Source: Polaromonas sp. (lineage in GTDB: Bacteria; Pseudomonadota; Gammaproteobacteria; Burkholderiales; Burkholderiaceae_C). From it: a DNA stretch of 37,062 bases. The translations under genes were made by a program, and so were the position numbers. Under the pieces are notes generated by a model that was not told where the DNA came from, made no database searches, and saw only the letters and a program-made list of their open reading frames with translations. The DNA is taken from positions 1 through 37,062 of the forward strand of contig NZ_JAUYEY010000089.1 in the NCBI RefSeq assembly GCF_030689685.1, given 5' to 3'. Positions within the stretch are counted from its first letter, which is position 1. The number at the start of each line of letters is the position of its first letter. Shown here piece after piece: positions 7,411-17,724 of the stretch.

Positions 7411-8244
7411 TTAGCGCGCGGCGACCGACAGCGCCGATGTCCGGGCCGCGCTCAGCACCTTGCCCTCAGCGGTATTACTGACCAGTTCGAGCCGCAGCTT
7501 GTAGTCGCCGGACGGCGGGTTGAGCCAGGTTTCTGTCTGGCCACCGGTGAAGTTGAGCACCTCCGGCTTGCGCCCCGCGCGCGCCATAGTCAGGCGGAAA
7601 TGCCCGGTGTCCGCCCCCTTGGGGCCTTCATGCGACACGTTGAAACCGCTGGCATGGAACTGAACCCGAAACGGGCCCTTGGCGGTTTCACGGTCCGCCG
7701 GGCTCAACAGCTCGACGCGGGGCGGGCCCTGCACCGCAGCCGGGCTTACCAACTTGTTCTGTTTGCTGACCGTCACGCTCAAGGGTTTGCTGTAGACAAA
7801 GTAAGGGATGTGACCCTGGTCCGCCAGCAACAGGCGAAACTTGTACTGGCCCGGCGGCAGGTTGACGACCATTTCCATCTGGCCCTTGCCAAAATGGATG
7901 TACTGGTCGGTGAAAGGCAGAGGCTTCTTGAAGTCCAGCGGCAAGTCCTGGTTCACCAGCAAATGGTGGTGTCCGGCGCGCCCGACCGTCTTGCCCGCCG
8001 GCACCAGCCCGCGCATGGACAGGCCAAAACGCGCCACAAAGGGCGCCTCGTAAGTGCCGCCGTCCTGCAGGTTGGTGAAGTAGGTCTCGGCCGCGCGTGG
8101 CGAAGGCACCACCCAAGGGTGCGGCAGCGCCTCGACCTCATCCGTTGAAACAGGGGTTGCAGGCACTTGGGCCGAGACCCCGGCGCCGAGGCTCATGAAC
8201 AGGGCAAAGAAAAGGGAAGGCAGGTACCAAGCAAATCGTGTCAT
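7411..8244 (-). CDS. secreted DUF4399 protein
   Basis: This is a 277-residue exported protein. An N-terminal signal peptide (residues 1-25, ending GVSAQ) is followed by two copies of a beta-rich DUF4399-like unit. The first is about 55-160 ([20 protein letters not shown], the HHHLLV histidine cluster, [22 protein letters not shown] and the DQGHIPYF segment). The second is about 175-270 ([50 protein letters not shown]). The histidine-rich first unit keeps the H-H-H-L-L and Q-x-x-F residues conserved in the family. Function is unknown. The gene faces the HAD gene tail to tail with only six bases between them and starts about 110 bases downstream of the uvrA stop. Confidence 0.8.
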   Translation of the reverse strand: MTRFAWYLPSLFFALFMSLGAGVSAQVPATPVSTDEVEALPHPWVVPSPRAAETYFTNLQDGGTYEAPFVARFGLSMRGLVPAGKTVGRAGHHHLLVNQDLPLDFKKPLPFTDQYIHFGKGQMEMVVNLPPGQYKFRLLLADQGHIPYFVYSKPLSVTVSKQNKLVSPAAVQGPPRVELLSPADRETAKGPFRVQFHASGFNVSHEGPKGADTGHFRLTMARAGRKPEVLNFTGGQTETWLNPPSGDYKLRLELVSNTAEGKVLSAARTSALSVAAR

Positions 8245-8325
8245 GGGTTGCTCTATGAAAAACGTCAGAAAATACTGAACGGTAATTTTAAGAACAATCA
8301 GTTACACCTGGTCACCGGAACACGC

Positions 8326-8350
8326 AAACCCCTTCACTATTGCGGGTTTT
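8326..8350. terminator. possible hairpin terminator in the 3' flank of uvrA
   Basis: AAACCCC (8326-8332) pairs with GGGTTTT (8344-8350) across an 11-base loop, in the gap after the uvrA stop. The T-run is better on the plus strand than on the minus strand, so termination of uvrA is plausible but not certain. Confidence 0.35.
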
Positions 8351-8356
8351 CTCTGA

Positions 8357-11300
8357 TCAACGGGCGAGCACGCTGGCAAGTGCTTTACCGGTGTGCGTCC
8401 CCAACTTCACCACCGCTTCCGGCGGCGCCGAGGCCACCACCTGGCCGCCGGCGTTGCCGCCGTCGGGGCCCAGGTCGATGACCCAGTCGGCCTCGGCAAT
8501 CACGTCCAGGTCATGCTCGATCACCACCACGCTGTGGCCGCCGTTAACCAAGCGGTGCAATACATGAATCAGCTTTTCGACATCGGCCATGTGCAGACCG
8601 ACCGTCGGCTCGTCCAGCACATACAGCGTGTGCGGGGCTTTCTGGCCGCGGCGCGTGATGTCGTCACGCACTTTCGACAGCTCGGTCACCAGCTTGATGC
8701 GCTGCGCCTCGCCGCCCGACAGCGTCGGCGACGGCTGGCCCAGCGTCAGGTAGCCGAGACCGACGTCTTTCAGCAACTGCAATGGGTGGCTGATGGCGGT
8801 CATTGCGGCGAAGAATTCGACCGCTTCATCGACCTCCATCTTCAGCACGTCGCCGATGTTTTTGCCGCGCCAGGTGATGGCCTGCGTTTCGGGGTTGAAG
8901 CGTGCGCCGTGGCAGGTTTCGCACAGCACTTTCACATCGGGCAAAAAGCTCATGCCGATGGTGCGAACGCCTGCGCCTTCGCAGGTCGGGCAGCGGCCTT
9001 CGCCGGTGTTGAAGCTGAAGCGCCCGGCGGCGTAGCCTCGGGCCTTGGCCTCTAGCGTGTCGGCAAACAGTTTGCGGATCGTGTCCCAAAAGCCGATGTA
9101 GGTCGCCGGGCAGGAGCGCGGGGTTTTGCCGATGGGGGTTTGATCGACTTCGAGCACGCGATCGACGGCGGCATAGCCTGCGATGCGCTCGCAGCCGGTC
9201 CAAGCCGGGTGTTTGCCGGCGGCGTCGGCGTCGCGCCCGGCTTTGGTGCTGCGCTGCATGACAGCGGCTTGCACATTGGTCAGCAGCACATCACGCGCCA
9301 GTGTGGACTTGCCCGAGCCGGAGACGCCGGTCACGGCCACCAGCCGGTACAGCGGTACGCTGATGGAGATGTTTTTGAGGTTGTGCAGATCGGCTTTGAC
9401 AACGCTCAGCCACGAGGTGACCGGATTGACTGCGGCGGGTGCGGCGTTGTGCGTCATGCTGGCAGCGGCAGCCTGGGCTTTCAGGGCTGCGGCTTTTTGG
9501 GCGGCTTGTCTGGCCTTGCTGAGAGGTTTGGCAAGCGGGGAGCCCTCACCCCTGCCCTCTCCCAGGGGGAGAGGGGGGAACACAGGGGATGCACTCCCTC
9601 GCCCCTTTGGGGAGAGGGCTGGGGTGAGGGGCAACTGCGTATCACGCCTGGCATGCAGCGGATGCACCAGCGGGTTCGCCAGGTAGCGCCCGGTCAGTGA
9701 ATCAGGCAAGGTGGCCAGATGGGCGGCCGTGCCCTGCCCCACCAGTTGCCCGCCGCGTTTGCCAGCACCCGGGCCAATGTCGATGATGTTGTCGGCACGG
9801 CGTATCGTGTCCTCGTCATGTTCGACCACCACCAGCGTGTTGCCGCGTTCACTGAGCTTGCCGAGTGCCCTCAGCAGAATCTGGTTGTCGCGCGGGTGCA
9901 GGCCAATCGTCGGCTCGTCCAGCACATAACAGACGCCTTGCAGATTCGAGCCCAGTTGGGCCGCCAGCCGGATGCGCTGCGCCTCACCGCCCGACAGCGT
10001 CGGGGCGCCACGGTCCAGGGTCAGGTAGCCCAGGCCGACGTCTTCCAGAAATTCGAGCCGGCTTTTGATCTCGGGAATCAGGTCGCGCGCAATGCCGGCT
10101 TCGCGGCCGGACAGCGTCAACTTTTCCACCCAGGCACGAACATCCGTCACCGACAGGGCCGCGATATCGGCAATGCCGACTCCGGCAAATTTCACCGCAC
10201 GCGCCTGCGCGTTCAGGCGCGTGCCCTGGCAGCCTGGGCAGGCGGCATCTAGCACGTCTTCGACCTCGGGCTCGGTAAAATTTTGCTCGCGGCCCTTGTT
10301 GTCGTCGTCACGCACCGAATCGTCAAACACCTTGCGCTGCTCTTTGCTGAGCTTGACACCGGTGCCGACACAGTCGGGGCACCAGCCGTGTTTGCTGTTG
10401 TAGCTGAACAGGCGCGGATCAAGCTCTGCATAGGAAGTGGCACACACCGGGCAGGCGCGCTGCGTGGACGAAGCCTGTAGCCTGCCGATCTGTTTGGTCG
10501 ATGTGCCCGCCATCATCGCGCCGCGCAGGCCGTCCAGCGGCGCCAGCACATGCACCACGCCCTTGCCGTGTTGCAGCGCGGTCGCCAGCGCCTGGCGCAG
10601 GGCGGCTTCGTTGGCGGGCGTTACATGGATGTCGGCAATCGGCAGCTCCACCGTGTGTTCCTTGAAGCGGTCGATGCGCGGAAAATTCGTGGTCGGCAAA
10701 AACTCGCCGTCGATGCGCAAATGGGTATAGCCGCGCGGCCGCGCCCAGTCGGCCAGCTCGGTGTACACGCCCTTGCGGTTGATGACCAGCGGCGCCAGCA
10801 AGCCAATGTGCTGGCCGCGCCAGGCCTTGAGAATCTGCGCGGCAATGCTGTCGGGACTTTGCGGCATCACGGCCGCGCCGTCTTTGGTGCAGTGCTGGAT
10901 ACCCAGCTTGACGTAGAGCAGGCGCAAAAAATGCCAGACCTCGGTGGTGGTGCCGACCGTGGACTTGCGGCCACCACGCGACAGGCGCTGCTCAATGGCT
11001 ACGGTGGGCGGAATGCCGTACACCGCATCGACCTCGGGCCGGCCCGCCGGCTGCACAATGCTGCGCGCGTAAGCATTGAGCGACTCCAGATAACGCCGCT
11101 GGCCTTCGTTGAACAGGATGTCGAAGGCGAGTGTCGATTTGCCCGAGCCCGACACGCCCGTCACCACATTGAATTTGCCGCGCGGAATATCGACCGACAG
11201 GCTTTTGAGGTTGTGCTCTTTGGCATTGACGATCTGGATGAAGCCCTCTGCTGTTTTTCCCGCTCCCTCCGGGAGAGGGTTAGGGTGAGGGCTCTTTGCG

Positions 11301-14300
11301 CCTGGGGCAGCCCCCACCCCCGCCCTCCCCCAAAGGGTGAGGGAGTCTGAAGTCTTTTCTTGCACCGTGTGCCCGCCCATACCAAACATGTGCTCATACT
11401 CACGCAGGGCCAGCGCGGTGTGTGATGTGGGGTGTTGGCGCACCGCTTCCGGTGTGCCCTGGGCCACCAGCCAACCACCCGCCTCACCCCCTTCTGGTCC
11501 CAGGTCAATCAGCCAGTCGGCGGAGCGGATCACGTCCAGGTTGTGCTCAATGATGATCAACGAGTGGCCCACATCCAGCAGCTTGCGCAGGGCACGCATG
11601 AGTTTGGCGATGTCGTCAAAATGCAGGCCGGTGGTGGGTTCGTCAAACAAAAAGAGCGTGCCACGGTTGATGTTTTTCAGCGCCAGCGGCTGGCGGCTGT
11701 TGCTGGCGGTTTTGGACGCCCCGGCCAGAAAACCGGCGAGTTTGAGGCGCTGCGCTTCGCCGCCCGACAGCGTGGGCACCGGCTGGCCCAGCTTGACGTA
11801 CTCCAGCCCGACATCAACGATGGGTTGCAGCGCGCGAATGACTTCACGGTCCTGGGCAAACAACTGGCTGGCTTCGCTGACGGTCAGGTTCAGCACGTCG
11901 GCCACATTCATCAAGCGGGCATGCACCGCCCCGATGGCCTTGCGTTCAATCGTCACCTCCAGAATCTCGGGCCGGTAACGCTTGCCATCGCAATCGGGGC
12001 AACGCAAATAGACGTCACTGAGAAACTGCATCTCCACATGTTCAAAGCCAGAGCCGCCGCAAGTCGGACAGCGCCCGTCGCCGTTGTTAAAGCTGAACTT
12101 GGTCGCGGTGTAGCTGCGCTGCCGGGCCAACGGCGCCTGCGCAAACAACTCGCGTATCGCGTCCCACGCGCCTACATAACTGGCCGGGTTGGAGCGCGCG
12201 GTTTTACCAATCGGCGACTGATCGACAAACACCACATCGGTCAAATAGTCGGCGCCCAACAACCGGTCATGCGCGCCCGGGGTTTCCGTGGCCTTGCCAA
12301 ACTGGCGCAGCAGCGCGGGCGCCAGGATGTCCTGCATCAGCGTCGATTTACCCGAGCCGCTGACACCGGTCACACAGACCAGGCGCTGCAGCGGAAATTC
12401 GACCGTCAGGTTCTTCAGGTTGTGGTCGCGCGCGCCCTCCAGAATCAGGCGCGGTGTGTTGTCGCTGACCGGTCGCTTGAAACCCATGCCAACCTGCTTG
12501 CGCGAGCCGAGGTAGGCGCCGGTCAGCGTATCGGCATGTTTGAGGTCTTCAGGCGTGCCGTCGAACACAATCTGCCCGCCCTTCTCGCCCGGACCGGGTC
12601 CCATGTCTATCATGCGATCCGCCGCCATCATCACGGCCGGGTCGTGCTCGACCACCACCAGCGTGTTGCCGGCGTCGCGCAAGCGGTGCATGGCCTGCGT
12701 GATGCGGTTCATGTCGCGCGGGTGCAGGCCGATCGAGGGTTCATCCAGGACGAACAGGGTATTGACCAGCGAAGTGCCCAGCGCTGTGGTGAGGTTGATG
12801 CGCTGCACCTCGCCGCCCGACAAGGTTCGGCTTTGCCGGTCCAGCGTCAGATAGCCGATGCCGACATCGCTGAGGTATTTGACGCGGGTGGAGATTTCCT
12901 CGTAGAGGAGCTTCAGCGCCTGCTGCTCTCCCTCACCCCTGCCCTCTCCCGCTGGGAGAGGGAGTGAACTGCCCCCTCTCCCTCCGGGAGAGGGTTGGGG
13001 TGAGGGCTGGATGCGGTCGAAAAACCTCCGCAACTTGTCAATCGGCAAGCGCATCAAATCATGAATGCACAAACCCGGCATCGCCTCAAGCTGCGCGCGC
13101 GTCCAGTCCACACCCACCGGCATGAAACGCTGGCCTGGCGGCAACACCGCATCAGCCGCGTCTTTGGAGCCCAGGCGCCAGAGCAGCGCTTCAAGTTTGA
13201 GTCGCGCGCCGCCGCAGGTTTCGCAGGGCGTGTAGCTGCGGTACTTGGACAGCAGCACCCGGATGTGCATCTTGTAGGCCTTGCTCTCCAGATAGGCAAA
13301 AAATCGCTTGATGCCGAACCAGTGCTGGTTCCATTTGCCGTTCCAGTTTGGCGAGCCGTTGATGACCCAGGCCTGTTGCTCGGGCATGAGTTTGTACCAG
13401 GGCGTGTCGCGCGGGATGCCGGCGGTTTCGGCGTGGCGCATCAAGTCATCCTGCGCTTCCTTCCACGCCGGCGTCTGCAGGGTCTTGATGGCACCGGATC
13501 GCAGGGTCAGTTTGTCGTTGGGGATCACCAGGCCGTAATCGACACCGATGACACGGCCAAAACCACGGCAGGTTTCGCAGGCGCCCATGGCCGAGTTGAA
13601 GGAAAACAGCGAGGGCGTCGGGTCGGCATAACGCAGGTCGCTGTCAGGACAATGCAGGCCGGTGGAGAAGCGCCACGTCTCCTCGACTGACTTGTCATTG
13701 CGGCCCCGGATCAAGTCCGGAGTTTCAGCGCCCGCAATCCTTGGATCCCGGATCGGGTCCGGGAGGACAGGCGAATCAGCATGGGGATCAGACGCTAACT
13801 CCGGGGCTGAGGCCATGACATACACATTAAGGCGGCCGCCGCGCTTGAGTGCAAGTTCGATGGCTTCGATCACCCGCGCCTTCTCGGTGGCTTGCACACG
13901 GAAGCGGTCGGCGACGACGTCGAGGAGTTTGTGCGGGCCGGCCGGCGTGGCCACGTCGCGTTCGGCATGCACACGCGTAAAACCACTGGCCGACAGCCAT
14001 TGCGTGACTTCTTCCGCACTGGTGTTGCCGGGCAGCTCCACCGGAAAGGTCATGACTACTCTTGCATCGCTGCCGGCGGTGCGCGCCATCAGCTCCGCGT
14101 AAATCGACTCGGGTGTGTCATGGCGCACAGTCTGCGCGGTCTTTTTGTCGCACAACTGCGCAGCGCGTGCATACAGCAGCTTGAGGTGGTCGTTGAGTTC
14201 GGTCATGGTGCCCACCGTCGAACGCGAGCTGCGCACCGGATTCGTCTGGTCAATCGCAATCGCCGGCGGCACCCCTTCGACCTTGTCCACCGCCGGTTTG

Positions 14301-14512
14301 TCCATGCGGTCCAGGAACTGGCGTGCGTAGGCCGAAAAGGTTTCCACGTAACGCCGCTGGCCCTCGGCAAACAGGGTGTCGAACACCAGCGAAGACTTGC
14401 CGGAGCCGCTGGGGCCGGTCACAACCGTCATTTCGCCGGTGCGTATGTCCAAGTCGATATTTTTGAGGTTGTGCTGGCGCGCGCCGCGGATGCGGATGAT
14501 TCCCTGGGACAT
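8357..14512 (-). CDS. uvrA: tandem-fused double UvrA (excinuclease ABC subunit A)
   Basis: This is a 2051-residue protein, about twice the usual 940-1000, because two complete UvrA units are joined. Unit 1 (about 1-1040) begins [20 protein letters not shown] and has Walker [10 protein letters not shown] (about 33-41), CETCRGFG and CETCGGARL cysteine clusters, a second Walker [10 protein letters not shown] near 720 and CPTCGGSGF...CPDCDGKRY. Unit 2 (about 1085-2051) has [13 protein letters not shown] near 1120, CPVCATSY...[29 protein letters not shown] near 1730, CPTCEGAG and CETCHGARF. Several LSGGEAQR or LSGGEVQR signatures and [21 protein letters not shown] Walker B motifs are present. UvrA recognises bulky DNA lesions as a dimer; a fused protein would be a covalent dimer. 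Inserted repeats are translated near residues 241-275, 502-528, 1056-1083 and 1628-1656. ATG 14512 (MSQG) is chosen by homology. Confidence 0.9.
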   Translation of the reverse strand: MSQGIIRIRGARQHNLKNIDLDIRTGEMTVVTGPSGSGKSSLVFDTLFAEGQRRYVETFSAYARQFLDRMDKPAVDKVEGVPPAIAIDQTNPVRSSRSTVGTMTELNDHLKLLYARAAQLCDKKTAQTVRHDTPESIYAELMARTAGSDARVVMTFPVELPGNTSAEEVTQWLSASGFTRVHAERDVATPAGPHKLLDVVADRFRVQATEKARVIEAIELALKRGGRLNVYVMASAPELASDPHADSPVLPDPIRDPRIAGAETPDLIRGRNDKSVEETWRFSTGLHCPDSDLRYADPTPSLFSFNSAMGACETCRGFGRVIGVDYGLVIPNDKLTLRSGAIKTLQTPAWKEAQDDLMRHAETAGIPRDTPWYKLMPEQQAWVINGSPNWNGKWNQHWFGIKRFFAYLESKAYKMHIRVLLSKYRSYTPCETCGGARLKLEALLWRLGSKDAADAVLPPGQRFMPVGVDWTRAQLEAMPGLCIHDLMRLPIDKLRRFFDRIQPSPQPSPGGRGGSSLPLPAGEGRGEGEQQALKLLYEEISTRVKYLSDVGIGYLTLDRQSRTLSGGEVQRINLTTALGTSLVNTLFVLDEPSIGLHPRDMNRITQAMHRLRDAGNTLVVVEHDPAVMMAADRMIDMGPGPGEKGGQIVFDGTPEDLKHADTLTGAYLGSRKQVGMGFKRPVSDNTPRLILEGARDHNLKNLTVEFPLQRLVCVTGVSGSGKSTLMQDILAPALLRQFGKATETPGAHDRLLGADYLTDVVFVDQSPIGKTARSNPASYVGAWDAIRELFAQAPLARQRSYTATKFSFNNGDGRCPTCGGSGFEHVEMQFLSDVYLRCPDCDGKRYRPEILEVTIERKAIGAVHARLMNVADVLNLTVSEASQLFAQDREVIRALQPIVDVGLEYVKLGQPVPTLSGGEAQRLKLAGFLAGASKTASNSRQPLALKNINRGTLFLFDEPTTGLHFDDIAKLMRALRKLLDVGHSLIIIEHNLDVIRSADWLIDLGPEGGEAGGWLVAQGTPEAVRQHPTSHTALALREYEHMFGMGGHTVQEKTSDSLTLWGRAGVGAAPGAKSPHPNPLPEGAGKTAEGFIQIVNAKEHNLKSLSVDIPRGKFNVVTGVSGSGKSTLAFDILFNEGQRRYLESLNAYARSIVQPAGRPEVDAVYGIPPTVAIEQRLSRGGRKSTVGTTTEVWHFLRLLYVKLGIQHCTKDGAAVMPQSPDSIAAQILKAWRGQHIGLLAPLVINRKGVYTELADWARPRGYTHLRIDGEFLPTTNFPRIDRFKEHTVELPIADIHVTPANEAALRQALATALQHGKGVVHVLAPLDGLRGAMMAGTSTKQIGRLQASSTQRACPVCATSYAELDPRLFSYNSKHGWCPDCVGTGVKLSKEQRKVFDDSVRDDDNKGREQNFTEPEVEDVLDAACPGCQGTRLNAQARAVKFAGVGIADIAALSVTDVRAWVEKLTLSGREAGIARDLIPEIKSRLEFLEDVGLGYLTLDRGAPTLSGGEAQRIRLAAQLGSNLQGVCYVLDEPTIGLHPRDNQILLRALGKLSERGNTLVVVEHDEDTIRRADNIIDIGPGAGKRGGQLVGQGTAAHLATLPDSLTGRYLANPLVHPLHARRDTQLPLTPALSPKGRGSASPVFPPLPLGEGRGEGSPLAKPLSKARQAAQKAAALKAQAAAASMTHNAAPAAVNPVTSWLSVVKADLHNLKNISISVPLYRLVAVTGVSGSGKSTLARDVLLTNVQAAVMQRSTKAGRDADAAGKHPAWTGCERIAGYAAVDRVLEVDQTPIGKTPRSCPATYIGFWDTIRKLFADTLEAKARGYAAGRFSFNTGEGRCPTCEGAGVRTIGMSFLPDVKVLCETCHGARFNPETQAITWRGKNIGDVLKMEVDEAVEFFAAMTAISHPLQLLKDVGLGYLTLGQPSPTLSGGEAQRIKLVTELSKVRDDITRRGQKAPHTLYVLDEPTVGLHMADVEKLIHVLHRLVNGGHSVVVIEHDLDVIAEADWVIDLGPDGGNAGGQVVASAPPEAVVKLGTHTGKALASVLAR
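9543..9630. repeat. interspersed repeat, family C, translated in the second UvrA unit
   Basis: There are two opposed arms: CCCTCACCCCTGCCCTCTCC at the left and GAGAGGGCTGGGGTGAGGG at the right, each with its own small hairpin. It is translated in UvrA as [13 protein letters not shown] and then [11 protein letters not shown], a linker without counterpart in normal UvrA. Confidence 0.8.
11263..11345. repeat. interspersed repeat, family C, at the joint of the two UvrA units
   Basis: It consists of CTCCCTCCGGGAGAGGGTTA then GGGTGAGGG, followed by an opposed arm CCCCCGCCCTCCCCCAAAGG then GTGAGGG. It encodes [13 protein letters not shown] between the first and second UvrA unit. Confidence 0.8.
12929..13007. 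repeat. interspersed repeat, family C, translated in the first UvrA unit
   Basis: The opposed arms are TCCCTCACCCCTGCCCTCTC and CGGGAGAGGGTTGGGGTGAG. Read in UvrA they give [11 protein letters not shown] and [12 protein letters not shown], placed between FFDRIQ and [10 protein letters not shown], a segment that is continuous in ordinary UvrA. Confidence 0.8.
13694..13770. repeat. opposed pair of family B repeats translated in UvrA
   Basis: TTGTCATTGCGGCCCCGGAT at the left is one orientation and GGATCCCGGATCGGGTCCGG at the right the other. Together they encode [11 protein letters not shown] and [11 protein letters not shown] in the first UvrA unit, near residues 250-275. Confidence 0.7.
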
Positions 14513-14641
14513 GGGTGGAGGCTTTCCTGAAGAGGTCAAACATTTTAGACAGCGCAATAGCGCTTGCGACCCGTGGGGTTAAGGCAAATGGCACTTACTT
14601 ATTTGATCTTTTCCAAATACACGGGCAGTGATGTGGACGGC

Positions 14642-14680
14642 TCTCACCCTCGCCCTGTGGGAGAGGGACGGGGTGAGGGA
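14642..14680. repeat. intergenic copy of repeat family C
   Basis: TCTCACCCTCGCCCTGTGGG followed by AGAGGGACGGGGTGAGGG lies upstream of uvrA. The 14513-14869 gap contains this repeat, the half repeat at 14813-14843 and a possible uvrA -10 (TAAAAT on the minus strand, 14542-14547), but no gene I can support. Confidence 0.75.
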
Positions 14681-14812
14681 TTGAGCGTTCCGACTGTCAT
14701 GAGTTTTGAAACGCCCAATAAGCAGCGCATACCGATAAGCCTGTTATCCGGGCTTGAGACAGGATTCATTTTTGCTGTGACCGACAGACGGGGACGTGGA
14801 TGAGACCTGAAG

Positions 14813-14843
14813 TTGTCATTGCGGGCCTGGCCCCTAATCCATG
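14813..14843. repeat. half copy of repeat family B before the LivJ-like remnant
   Basis: TTGTCATTGCGGGCCTGG...AATCCATG resembles the left arm of the family B pair inside uvrA (13694). It sits just before the point where the binding-protein pseudogene loses its N-terminus. Confidence 0.5.
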
Positions 14844-14869
14844 CCGCGCAGGCTCGTGCAGTGGAACAT

Positions 14870-15624
14870 GCTGGCCCGTCCACTGGCGCCATGGTGCTGC
14901 ATCAGCCTGTCAAAAATAATGTCTTCAATGTGCGCGCCACGTACCAGCGCGAGGCTGAAAAAGCTGTTGCCCACCTGAACTCCATGGGCATCACCCGAAT
15001 CGGCATTTTTTACGCTGACGACAGCTTTGGCGCCGATGGCGTGGCCGGTGCGCAAAAAGGACTGGCCGCCGCCAAGCTGCAGCCTTCGGTGCTGGAAAAG
15101 TTCAGCCGCAGCAAACCTGACTTCGGACCGCTCGCACCCAAGGTGGTGGAGACCAACACGCAGGCGGTCATCATGGTGGCCTCCGGCCAGGCCGTGGTCG
15201 ATGGCACCAAGGCGCTGCGTCTGGCCGGCTCTGCGGCGCAGGTGGTGACGCTGTCCAATAATGCATCGAGCGGCCTCATCAAGAGCCTGGGCGACAACGC
15301 ACGCGGCGTGATCGTGACCCAGGTCTTTCCGTATGAGCGCCCATCGCTTACGGCATCGTCAAAGAAGCCCAGGAGTGGGCCAAGGCCAAGGGTGCGGGGA
15401 CATCAGCCCGGCCATGCTAGGAGTCTGGGCGGCAGAAGGTGCTGGTCGAAGGACTGCGCCGGGCCGGCGTCAAACCGACGCGGGAAAAAATCCAGACCGC
15501 GCTGGAAGGCATACGCAAACTCGACATCGGCGGCCTGGAAGTGAACTACTCCACAGAGGACCACACCGAGCTGGACTTCGCCGATCTGTCCATCATCGGG
15601 TCAGACGGCAAGTTCCTGCGCTGA
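14870..15624 (+). pseudogene. remnant of a branched-chain amino acid type ABC transporter substrate-binding protein
   Basis: The translated pieces match the LivJ/type-1 periplasmic binding fold: GPSTGAM, NVFNVRATYQREAEKAVAHL, ITRIGIFYADDSFGADG, VVTLSNNASSGLIKSLGD and GVIVTQVFPYE, then in another frame AYGIVKEAQEWAKAKGAG, then DISPAML, then KVLVEGLRRAGVKPTREKIQ to a natural-looking end GSDGKFLR. About 120 N-terminal residues including the signal peptide are missing, and at least two or three frameshifts lie between 15335 and 15440. It is therefore dead. A family B half repeat sits at the truncated 5' side. There are no transporter permease or ATPase genes nearby, so this is an isolated relic. 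Confidence 0.85.
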
Positions 15625-15816
15625 GCCGTCGCCTGGGGCAACACTTGGCGCTGCTGGCCGCAGCTCCGGCGCATACACGGCATCGGCGCCGTGCGTCTCG
15701 CCGCCCAGGTCAATGTCGCCGCCTGTGCTCAGGATGAACAAGGCCAAGGCCGAAAATGCAATGAATCCCAGCGCTATTTTCCATAGGGGGCATCTCCAGA
15801 AAAAAGCCCTCGACAT
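15601..15816 (-). CDS. small putative membrane protein
   Basis: This is a 71-residue protein with one strongly hydrophobic segment near the N-terminus (residues about 11-30, LWKIALGFIAFSALALFILS), followed by an acidic, glycine-rich patch GGDIDLGGETHGADAVYAPE. A charged N-terminus, a single helix and an acidic tail suggest a small inner-membrane protein, and the composition looks coding rather than random. I do not recognise a function. The last 24 bases overlap the pseudogene end on the opposite strand. No strong ribosome site is seen before ATG 15816, so the call is tentative. Confidence 0.4.
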   Translation of the reverse strand: MSRAFFWRCPLWKIALGFIAFSALALFILSTGGDIDLGGETHGADAVYAPELRPAAPSVAPGDGSAQELAV

Positions 15817-15869
15817 GATGACGGGGGCCAGTATCTCGAAAGCCAGTTTTAGGCCCGCTCAAGCCAATG

Positions 15870-15885
15870 CCTGAGCCAACTCAGG
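15870..15885 (-). terminator. weak hairpin after the MHS transporter gene
   Basis: On the minus strand CCTGAG TTGG CTCAGG forms a six-pair stem with a four-base loop, starting five bases after the transporter stop. The following bases are not T-rich, so intrinsic termination is doubtful. Confidence 0.35.
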
Positions 15886-15889
15886 ACCA

Positions 15890-17548
15890 TCAGTCCTTGG
15901 CGTAGATATCCACGTCCTTGGTTTCCCTGACGAACAGCATGCCAATGACAAAAGTCATACCGGCAACAATGATCGGGTACCACAGGCCGTTGTACATGTC
16001 GCCGGTCTGCGCCACGATGGCAAACGCCGTGGTGGGCATCAGACCGCCGAACCAGCCGTTACCGATGTGATAGGGCAGGCTCATCGAGGTGTAGCGGATG
16101 CGGGTCGGGAACAGTTCCACCAGCATGGCTGCAATCGGGGCATACACCATGGTCACCAGCAAGACCAGGTAGCTCAGAATGAGAATCACCATGAACTTGT
16201 CGACCTTGGCCGGGTCCGCCTTGGCCGGGTAGCCGGCAGCCCGGAGTGCATCAACCACAGCTTTCTTGAACTCCGTATCCTTGACTTTTGCTTCAGCCGG
16301 CGGCAAACCTTTGGCTGTGTAGACGGGTACAACCGTCTCGCCAATTGTGATGGTGGCAGGAACGCCAGCAGCAGCCGGTGCGTTGCTGTAACTCACCGAA
16401 TTGCTGGCGAGAACCTGCTTGGCGATATCGCACGCGCTGGTGAATTTCACGGTGCCGGTTGGGTTGAACTGGAAAGAGCATTGCGCCGGGTCTACCGTCA
16501 CAACCACCTTGCTTTTAAGTTGCGCAGCATGCAGTTCGGGATTAGCCGCTTTGGTCAAGGCTGTGAATACGGGAAAGTACGTCACCACCGCCAGCAACAG
16601 ACCGGTCATGATAATCGGCTTGCGGCCAATCTTGTCCGAGAGTTTGCCGAAAACAATGAAAAAAGGCGTGGCGACAACCAGCGAGACAGCAACAAAAAGG
16701 TTGGCGGAAACGCCTTCCACTTTCAGCGATTGCGTCAGGAAGAACAGCGCATAGAACTGACCCGAATACCACACCACTGCCTGGCCGGCGACGATGCCGA
16801 ACAGCGCCAGGATGACAATCTTCAGGTTTTTCCACTGGCCGAAGGACTCGGACAAGGGAGCCTTGGAGGTCTTGCCTTCAGCTTTCATCTTCACGAAAGC
16901 CGGTGACTCGTTCATCGACAAACGGATATACACCGAGATGGCCAGCAGGAAGATCGAACCCAGGAAAGGAACACGCCAGCCCCAGTCAGCAAAAGCAGCT
17001 TCGCCCACGATGGTACGCGTGGCCAGAATCACCATCAGCGACAGAAAAAGACCCATCGTCGCGGTGGTCTGAATCCAGGCTGTGTATTCACCGCGTTTGC
17101 CATGGGGCGCGTGCTCTGCCACATAGACCACAGCACCGCCATACTCGCCACCCAGCGCCAGGCCCTGCAGCATACGAAGGGCGATCAAAAGCACGGGCGC
17201 AGCGACACCAATCGCAGCGTAGTTGGGCAGCAAACCGACAATGAAGGTCGACAAGCCCATGATCACGATGGTGATCAGAAAGGTATATTTGCGGCCGACC
17301 ATGTCGCCAAGGCGACCAAATACCAGAGCGCCGAATGGGCGAACGATGAAGCCGGCAGCAAATGCGAGCAGGGCGAAAATGAAGGCAGAGCCTTCATCCA
17401 GACCGCTGAAGAACTGCTTGGCAATGATCGCGGCGAGCGAGCCGTACAGGTAAAAGTCGTACCACTCAAATACGGTACCCAACGATGAAGCGAGGATAAC
17501 TTTCTTCTGCTCCCTCGACATGGGTTGGTTATCGGCTGCTGTTGCCAT
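15890..17548 (-). CDS. MHS-family (metabolite:H+ symporter) MFS transporter with large extracytoplasmic loop
   Basis: This is a 552-residue major-facilitator protein. The family signatures are SSLGTVFEWYDFYLYG (TM1), GRLGDMVGRKYTF (the loop 2-3 motif), RMLQGLALGGEYGGAVVYVAEHAP, and FGKLSDKIGRKP for the second half. MHS members carry organic acids or osmolytes with protons; the substrate is unknown here. Residues about 332-451 form a roughly 120-residue hydrophilic insertion between TM8 and TM9 that holds two cysteines (about 357 and 373), which could form a disulphide outside the membrane. ATG 17548 (MATAADN) has a GGAGAAAG ribosome site; the frame stays open to 17671. It stands alone between a small membrane protein and the isomerase gene. 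Confidence 0.88.
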   Translation of the reverse strand: MATAADNQPMSREQKKVILASSLGTVFEWYDFYLYGSLAAIIAKQFFSGLDEGSAFIFALLAFAAGFIVRPFGALVFGRLGDMVGRKYTFLITIVIMGLSTFIVGLLPNYAAIGVAAPVLLIALRMLQGLALGGEYGGAVVYVAEHAPHGKRGEYTAWIQTTATMGLFLSLMVILATRTIVGEAAFADWGWRVPFLGSIFLLAISVYIRLSMNESPAFVKMKAEGKTSKAPLSESFGQWKNLKIVILALFGIVAGQAVVWYSGQFYALFFLTQSLKVEGVSANLFVAVSLVVATPFFIVFGKLSDKIGRKPIIMTGLLLAVVTYFPVFTALTKAANPELHAAQLKSKVVVTVDPAQCSFQFNPTGTVKFTSACDIAKQVLASNSVSYSNAPAAAGVPATITIGETVVPVYTAKGLPPAEAKVKDTEFKKAVVDALRAAGYPAKADPAKVDKFMVILILSYLVLLVTMVYAPIAAMLVELFPTRIRYTSMSLPYHIGNGWFGGLMPTTAFAIVAQTGDMYNGLWYPIIVAGMTFVIGMLFVRETKDVDIYAKD

Positions 17549-17724
17549 GATGCTTTCTCCAATAAATAACGCCCCCGAGATGAAGGCTGCACCGATTATT
17601 TTTGGAGACACTGACCCAGCTCTGACGTGAAACCAACAGGAGCTTTCGCGAAACTTATCGACTGCTGACAAGCCAAGGGAAAACCCCTGAATGGATTTTC
17701 AGGATGCGAAGAAAGCCGTATCGT

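Noticed and set aside
9140..14530. Many long plus-strand open frames opposite uvrA
   Set aside because: They are antisense shadows of a high-GC gene, with no domain motifs or ribosome sites; uvrA on the minus strand explains the region.
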